A stretch of 64,000 nucleotides of DNA from Apostichopus japonicus (lineage: Eukaryota; Echinodermata; Holothuroidea; Aspidochirotida; Stichopodidae). The position numbers and the translations under genes are program-made. The stretch covers positions 8,908,001 through 8,972,000 of the forward strand of contig NC_092566.1 in assembly GCF_037975245.1 (NCBI RefSeq). The letters are read 5' to 3'. Under the pieces are notes generated by a model. The model was not told the origin of the DNA. It was given only the letters and a program-made list of their open reading frames with translations, and did no database searches. This document shows, piece after piece, positions 56,881 through 64,000 of the stretch; position 1 is the stretch's first letter, and the number at the start of each line of letters is the position of its first letter.

Positions 56881-57852
56881 CATCCTATTGATGCAACCCA
56901 TGTAAATGAGAATTAAACCAACATGCAGGCTTAGTGTTTAATTGCTATAAGTTTGATATGAGAACATATATTAATTAATGAAACGTTTTTGTCCAAAATA
57001 TGTCCCAAGAAAGGCAAAGAATCGGCAGGAATTAGATACACAACTCTTTGACTTCTGTACAGTGACGTCGCCAGACATTTCAATCTTGGGGGGCACAGGG
57101 AGGGCACAGCACTTAATTAGGGGGCACAATGTTTATTTGTGAATGCCGTCCTGAGGGAGGGGTGTGAGAATTTTGTTGATTAACCAAGGGTCCTTAGATA
57201 CAATCTGGTGCTATATGTTGCAGCTTTAAGTAACTTTATATTCAAGTATTCTGTAGGGACAATAGCACAAAAACTAAGTCTATCACTTCAGACTAAATTT
57301 TAAGTGAACATTGTAGCTGTGATGGTTACGTTTAGTTGGGCAACCCGTTCCACTTTATATAAAAACCCTTTTGACACCCCACCACCCCACCACCCCACCA
57401 CCAAATAACCCAACTCCTTCTCCATCCCTATATAACTACGAAATTTAAACATTATCACCAGGAAGTTATGTTTGTCCTTCATTTTAACATTAAAATATTT
57501 GGCAAATTTCCATCTCGCGTATATATTGTAAATGACGTGGTTTCAAATGGTCATTTTTGGAACGCGGAAAATACCACAGAGAAGCCAAATAAGACGTTGC
57601 TGACCAGAACGGCAAAAATGTTATATGTCATTGGTCTACGGTGCACCTAGTAAGCCATAAGTCCTGAAATCGACATATGTCGAATTAGACTGACATTTGT
57701 TAGATTCGGCGTGCTGTGATTGGATGATAACGCCGGTATGAATGTAAGAGACTGATTCGGTGATCAGCTTTCGGCTTTGATAAGCGAATGAGGCTTCTTC
57801 GCGAGTTCCTTGCAGCTCACACTATACTTTAGCTACCTGTAGCCTATATTGG
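56881..57852. other. No gene; repeat tail at 57756-57820
   Basis: A G-rich block with GACGTCGCCAGAC near 57063 and CACCCCACCACC runs near 57375 suggest old mobile debris without paired ends. 57756-57820 is a third copy of the GGCTTTGATAAGCG / GGCTTCTTCGCGAGTTCC tail. Confidence 0.45.
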
Positions 57853-58303
57853 CATAGGCGTAGGAGCCTAATTTGATTTGGGGGGGGGGGGGGGGCTGTA
57901 ACGACTTGCCCGAAAAATATAACCAAAATTTTTCGCGCGCTCCGCGCGCGTTCAACATTGTAATGTGCATATCATATAGGCATTCATCGGTTATAACATC
58001 ACATGCAAATGACTGATAAATGCCTATATGATATGCACATTAAGATGTTGAACGCGCGCGGAAAATTTTGCTTATATTTTCCCTGTTATTACCCTTCCAT
58101 ATTGGTTATAATTATTGGGGAAGTCGTTACAATAATAACAATGATAATAATATCAGTTTAACCATTGAAAAACACAAATTTGCAAATTTTTCTTCTCTCA
58201 GTAAGTGCCCGAAAAATTCTCAGCATATTGCCCGAATTTTCAAAAAAAATTTGGTTGGGGGGGGGGGCTGCAGCCCCCCAGCCCCCCGCCTCCTACGCCT
58301 ATG
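57853..58303. mobile_element. hAT-type MITE, TATAGGCGTAGGAG family, copy 2
   Basis: Ends CATAGGCGTAGGAG and CTCCTACGCCTATG. The flanking 8-mers TATATTGG and TATTTTAG agree at six of eight positions. It contains an inner palindrome in which GTGCATATCATATAGGCATT (57966) is mirrored near 58020-58040, and GCGCGCTCCGCGCGCG. It is longer than the relative at 7769-7927. Confidence 0.75.
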
Positions 58304-60613
58304 TATTTTAGGTACACAATACAAGTTAACATCCCCTGGAGCATTTACATAATACATGTTTCTCGATGTTCCTCAACTGCCCCCGCCCCCCACCCCCTTG
58401 AGGATCTACCCAGGCCATCTTTTCGATAAAGTGAATGTGCCCACTGAGATACCATAGTGTTTTTTCAAATGTACGTATGATACCATATGTTTGCATGTTA
58501 TAGTTATCTGTATAACAAGTTGATTTTATTCTTGTGTGCAAAGTTTAAGAATGTTTCCGTTTTGGTTTAAGTTAAAGTTTATATAAATCACGATAAAGGC
58601 CCTAAGTTACACCCGGATGTTAAATAGGTAAATCTTTTTTTAATTTTAAATCTAAATTCACTTGTCAGATATGCCTTTAGTTGAAATATATTTTATGACT
58701 GACATATTAGTTCAGGAACCAAACAGAAGCAAACATGAAGATTTTAGATGTGAGACCGCCCCTGGACCCCCCCCCGTAAAGGCGCGCACACTCCTTCAGC
58801 TTTATCCGTGTCCCCCCCCCCCACACACTTACTGAACAATTCGAATTGATGCCCCTGCCCTTTTGGGTAAAATGTGCCTGGCCAGGTGTTTCTGTTTCTA
58901 CCTTTAAAGAGTGCCCGAATTTTATGTCATTAAAAAAAGTTAAATAAGGTTAAGAACAAGAGTAATGCCCTTTTCTTTTAAAATTATAAATGTAATTGAA
59001 AAAGTGTCCTTTTGTAAAGATATAAGACGGTAAAACGTTTTGCATTAGCATCATTTGTCACAAACATTTTCACGTCACACTCATAGGATATCTGCTCATT
59101 AGATCTTTTCAGTTGGAAGTGTTTACTAATGAGCGTTAACTATTGACTCAAAATGTGGGAGATGGATTTATGAAACACAGAACCAGTCAAATTAAATGTC
59201 GTCACTGAATATAGATGAAATATCAGATACTTAGAGAACAGTTAATCTGGGGATTGAATATGATGTCATATTATCACAAAACAGTATATGGTCTACTCAC
59301 ATTGAAGGAAGCCCATATAGCCCTTGTCCATGCAAGTATACTTCAGTTATTTTGTGTTACACACGGCAAAAAATAATAATAATCATCATATAATAATTTT
59401 AAAAAAAAAATTTAAAAATCACTGAAACATCCTCCCTTACGTCCAAATTTCCCTTCCTTTGTTTATATAAAATTCTTTAAAACGCTAAACCATCCGGGAA
59501 TTTGCCACCTGGGCTCCACGGGGTCTTTGAAATACAATCCAAAATGCAATTGGAAGTTCCAGAAGATATTGCTGGGTCAAAATAGTTTCAAGAGAACTGT
59601 CTGAGAGCATTGCAGTTTCCGGGCTTGGAGGCTTTGACAGAAGGTACATTCCCTTGGCATGTGCTTTTGTGCATTAAAGTCTGAAAAACAGAACAATAAA
59701 TGACTCAAAAACGCAACAACATCCGAGGGCTCCGGCCACTGGAACATAGAAATACAGACACATAGAAACTTTGAACTTTGAACTCGCAATGAGAGAACAA
59801 GGAATATCTTCTTCAAACGCTTTTGTTAGAATATTTTTGGAAACGTTGCCCAGCTAGTCACTGCAGGATCACATCTACCTTGATTTAACATTAATGTTTA
59901 TCACAATTTTGAATGTCATGTAAGATTTGAAATATTCATAATAACTAAATTTTCGTTCACCAATGAAGCGTGGGGGAGGGGGTAATGTAGAACGTGGTCC
60001 CAAGTCCCCTATGTTTTTCCGTAATGTGCACTTTTATACAGGTGTCATCCGATCTATTATGTGCTTGTTCAACTATATTTCAACCATCAACGTTATCAAC
60101 ATTTTACATAATTCAAGTATATACATACAAAGTATATGGTTGTGGGGATCCTCGAAAAGTTCATAAGAACTTGTAAGTGAGGTATCCCCAAAATACAAAC
60201 TTACAAAGTATAAGAAAGGTACAAAGCATGACAACAACAAAATGTTACAAGAAAAATGAATAATAATAATAATAAGAAGAAAAAGTGTGGGGGGGAGAAG
60301 AAAAAAATTATATTAGAGCGATGAGATAATAACTGATTAATTGTCAAATTTTTCATCCAAAGTTTCTGTAAGGATGATTACACGGGCTTCTTTATAATAC
60401 AAAATTGTCAAATTTTGAAGAAAACGGAGATTTTACAAATTCCTGCCACGATCCTAGTGATACGGATTCTTAAAACGCAATTATGGCTTTTCCTCGAGTT
60501 TAAAATGGAGTTTCCTATGGATATTTAGCTTCAGACTTCAGTGGGCGTGTAAGTATAGTAAATATGATGACTAAATTTAAAACAAGTTGGCAATCCATGG
60601 AGTTGCAGATCTC
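58304..60613. other. No gene supported
   Basis: C-runs at 58767-58776 and 58812-58823. An A/T-only run lies near 59385-59415 and an AAT microsatellite at 60258-60275. Minus-strand frames around 59577-59816 lack splice sites. Confidence 0.4.
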
Positions 60614-60920
60614 CAGGCGCGTAGCCAAGGGGGGGGGACGAAGGGGGCGACCGCCCCCCCCCCCCTTGAGCATATTGTTTTGTATGTTTTTATGATATCT
60701 CTAGTAATTTCAAAAGAGAAAATGCTAAGATGCAACTTACAAGGACTGGGAAGTGCCATTTCCAGCGATCTGGGAGGCATTTTCAGCCAAAATGTTCTTG
60801 TATGCTTTGCGTCAACTTATGGTGGGACTACGCTTAAATAGTTTGCAATGCCGTATCTACGTCTCTGATAGTTTGCCTACGGTTTCGCCCTCCCTTGGCA
60901 AATTCCTCGCTACGCCCCTG
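60614..60920 (+). mobile_element. hAT-type MITE, CAGGCGCGTAGCC family, copy 4
   Basis: TSD CAGATCTC / CAGATCTT (60606-60613, 60921-60928), seven of eight matching. Ends CAGGCGCGTAGCC and CTACGCCCCTG. Collinear with 36607-36890. Confidence 0.85.
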
Positions 60921-61322
60921 CAGATCTTTACGGAAATTCGTTCAATTAGGGCGTGTCACAAACAAGCATTCATTCAAGCACTGCAGTCACTACATTTCTT
61001 CCTCATACGTGTAACACTTTTCAGCTATTTTATCGTTTGGCATTTAAATAGCAACCAACAGAACAGTTTGTTTTACTTAAACTTGAATTGCAATTTTGTT
61101 TAAGCATGGGCAAGTTAAGTTCCGGAATATCCTTGACTAGAGACTTAAATTAACACTATGTTAGGTCATATAGGTAAGTTGCACAAGGTTGATTAAGTTC
61201 CACTTTTACCCTGGTTACTTTGATCACGTGACATTTGACGTTAATTCGATCATGTTGCTATTTCACCGGAAGCTTTGCTCTTGTCATCGTTTCAAGGAAG
61301 TATCAGCTTCAAACCAGCTTAG
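60921..61322. other. No gene seen
   Basis: AT-rich unique sequence between two MITEs. Confidence 0.4.
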
Positions 61323-61683
61323 AGGGTGTGAAGACTAGCGCAAAAAGAAACGTCTAATGCCGGTAATCTGACCTAGTTTCGAATGAGGTGTAACAGAAGT
61401 GTTAGACAACACCATCGATCTCAGAAAATACACACACAGCTTGCTACCGTCGGTAATTAGACACTAGTGTACAGTCAGTACATACAGCTGCGGTCAATAC
61501 CCACAGCACAGTATAAAAAACGATACAGCGATGGACATCTCAGGTCCAGCTATAGATAACAAGGTATCACGTTTCATTACTGTCTGCATTTTGTAGCGAC
61601 ACGAACAAAACGTCACTTGCAAGCAACAGAAAGTTAACTTTTTCAAATGGCCGCACGCGGTTTGGGGCGAGTCTTCAATGCCT
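61323..61683 (+). mobile_element. TTAA-flanked MITE, copy 3
   Basis: Left flank TTAG (61319-61322), probably a mutated TTAA, and right TTAA at 61684-61687. Ends AGGGTGTGAAGAC and GAGTCTTCAATGCCT. Closest in sequence to copy 2. Confidence 0.8.
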
Positions 61684-64000
61684 TTAAATTTGCAAAAGGC
61701 AATTTCCCCAATTAACATTTAGTGACACTATTAGAAGGAAGGAGGGCGCACTGAACATTTTTATTTTTGGGGGTGGAGGGTGGGGGAGGAGCCATGTGAG
61801 TTGCTACTGCTCTGAATTGAGGTACTTCATGTACACATGCAAATATTGTTGAGCTTCTTTTCTCCAGCTACTGAGGACAATTTGTCAGTTTATATAGCAG
61901 AGCCCTATATGCAGCTATTTGTTGGTATCAATGGATAGAGTATTGTGTAAGCAATTTGACGATGTTTGTATGAGGTTGTATGTCGAAGATTTCCACATTC
62001 CCCCCCCCCCCCCTTTCCTCACATGATTGTCTGACCTATTTTTCACCTCATTAATGATTAAACCTAAGTTCAAAAGGGATCTAATTGATAGGCTATCTTT
62101 GGCAAGCTGTCAAAAAATTTCTCTACGTTTTGTAGAAATAATTTCCTTTGTGGATTTCAATAAGGTAAAGACAAACGATTGCCAGGTTGACAACCTTCAT
62201 ACCTGTTGTAGCCAGATACAATTTCACTTTGTATTTAACAGTCCCCCACCCCGTTATTCCTATAAGCAATATTGCATTTAGAGGAATTAGGCTCAGTGGA
62301 TCTCTCGAGTGAGATACAATAATATATAATACCATAATTCTTATACCATAAGCAGCTTAATCCTTATAAGCAGCTTAAACGTAAGCAGCTTATACCATAC
62401 ATAGTTACAGCTATTGGAAGTTCTCAAGGCATTATATAGCGAGGATTTTTGTTGTTGTGGTAGTTGAGTTGTCTATTACAAAATTCCGCACGCTTTATGA
62501 CAACTCTCTTAAACAAATAAACAAGTATACGGCTCGGAAAAGTTGTTTAAGCTGTTACCGAAATTTTGGAATGTTCTCATCATTTCTTTTTTTTTTTAAT
62601 TCGTTTTACAGAAAATGAGCCCCATTCATCTATAGTGTTTTTTTTTTAAATATAAACACCGACAGCTGTTTACCATTCGGTACCAGTAATTGCAGTTTTA
62701 GAAGTTTCTTCCCTCTCTGTGACGTCTATCGCTATCGGATTGGTATTTCGTGACAGGATGTACATGGCTGCATTCCAAACTTCTTTCAATCATTTTTATT
62801 TTGTTTTCATTTCGACCTGTTTCACCACTCATTTGTATCTGTTTCCGTAACATTCTTTCTCTATACATATACGTTAGCACTTCCTCTCAGCCTACACTGC
62901 CCCCGGTAATACTGGGCCAAAAACTCTGCAAACACTACACCTAGTCACATTCATGATGGTAACAAAAAACCATTAGAAAGGTCAAAATCAAAACATATAA
63001 ACACTACTACTCAATATTTGTTTGCCAAATTTCAACTTCGACCTTTCCAGCTTACTGCCCTAAAAGCTCAGTGGCAATGACACCGTTCTATGCAATTTTC
63101 ATAATATAATATTATTTTTTATTATTGAGTTATCTGTCGTTAAACATTTTGAGCTGCATAAAATTATTAACGAGTCCGTAGATTCTACAAACTTCAATCA
63201 AAATTTGCAAGCTCCGCCCAACAGATCATGCGCCATTCAAATCTCTCTGTTGTGTTTACGACCGTTAGGCATAGAACTACTTTCACTTTCGTGGCGAACC
63301 CCGTGTTATGTTTCTTCTCTTGAATAGTATCTTTTGTTTGATCTTACCGATGTAGCTTGCGAAATTGTGTCACTTCCTTCCATTGCAATGAATGAGCAGG
63401 TGTTTTGCATTTCCAGAGGTTTCCCCCGTGAAATTGGGTCCTGAAAAATAGTGGACGGTACGAGTAGGCCTATATATAGGTTACATTCCTGTAATAAACA
63501 TGTTAATATGGGCGGTCGCAGTAATTTTACGGCAAATCGTGCGCGCCATTAGGGCAACAGAAAATAAATTTCTTTCTTTCGATTTCGACAGCTTTTCTCA
63601 ATTAAACCCACCTGCTGCATTTAGAATAAGAAACATTGAATCTGCTTCGGAAGTTTGTTTGCTAAATCTATATCCATTATTGTACTACTTTCATTTTTAT
63701 ATGACCTGTTTTGGCTTTAAGAAATGAGTTGGAAGCTCAAACTTTTCAACCTCTCAGAAACAATTGCAAAGTAGTTAGTAGCTAAACCATTGCGTATATA
63801 CCTAATTGATATGAATCAGAATACACAAGTTCACGTTGAACATTTAAAATTTGTTATCGAACTCATGTGCACTCCCACTGGTCGTTGGAACGGTCTACCA
63901 AGTGCGGCGGTATTGTATCATCTTTGTCCGAGATCCCTGCGACGTTATTAAGTACAAAATAAAATGAGATCATATTTATTTGAAAGGTATCTACAAAATG
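61684..64000. other. No gene supported
   Basis: C-run at 61999-62012, T-runs at 62587 and 62638. Overlapping frames at 62027-62335 and 62698-62944 lie on opposite strands of the same DNA with no splice context. The plus-strand frame 63500-63727 is open but shows no domain or exon border. No element ends were recognised. Confidence 0.4.

Overview
The window reads as a gene-poor, transposon-rich stretch of animal nuclear DNA. Small exons bounded by GT-AG splice sites, CR1/L2-type LINE remnants, many short inverted-repeat elements with recognisable target-site duplications (TSDs), and long microsatellites all point to a metazoan. The mix of CACTA, hAT, TTAA and TA elements with CR1/L2 LINEs fits a marine invertebrate, possibly an echinoderm. 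That placement is inference and no marker gene settles it. No prokaryotic-type operon, CRISPR array or viral gene is visible.

Left part (1-20 kb): one arm of a 0.9 kb inverted pair (3209-4114 and 17561-18490); two decayed elements carrying hammerhead-ribozyme-like motifs (about 4571-4953 and 14700-14872); a U2 snRNA-like 5' end fused to unrelated sequence (5967-6141); minus-strand exons of a gene with an OB-fold/RPA-like segment (6831-10869); an isolated minus-strand exon (13370-13515); a tRNA-like SINE head near 15.3 kb; and two of three copies of a TTAA-flanked MITE.

Middle-left (20.3-28.8 kb): an 8.5 kb CACTA-like element. It contains a 3.7 kb hAT-like element, which itself holds two inverted-repeat elements including a 2.2 kb near-perfect palindrome. 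Elsewhere inside the CACTA element lies a 1.6 kb foldback element. It is a four-layer nest in which most boundaries can be read from TIRs and TSDs.

Middle (31-35 kb): a minus-strand two-exon gene for a small secreted eight-cysteine protein (31507-32877). Its intron is largely an ATGG microsatellite. A paralogue with the same exon phase and cysteine layout lies on the plus strand at 54729-55509.

36.9-48.1 kb: a direct tandem segmental duplication (unit A 36951-43543, unit B 43544-48135). Unit A carries a 2.6 kb 5'-truncated CR1/L2-like LINE that is absent from unit B, so the window holds both the filled and the empty site. Unit B carries its own private MITE insertion.

Right part (48-64 kb): an L2-like LINE tail, an unrecognised two-exon plus-strand gene (51660-53187), the second cysteine-rich gene, and more hAT-type MITEs. 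The best-supported host genes are the two cysteine-rich paralogues, the 129-residue gene and the OB-fold exons. The rest is mostly mobile DNA and its debris.
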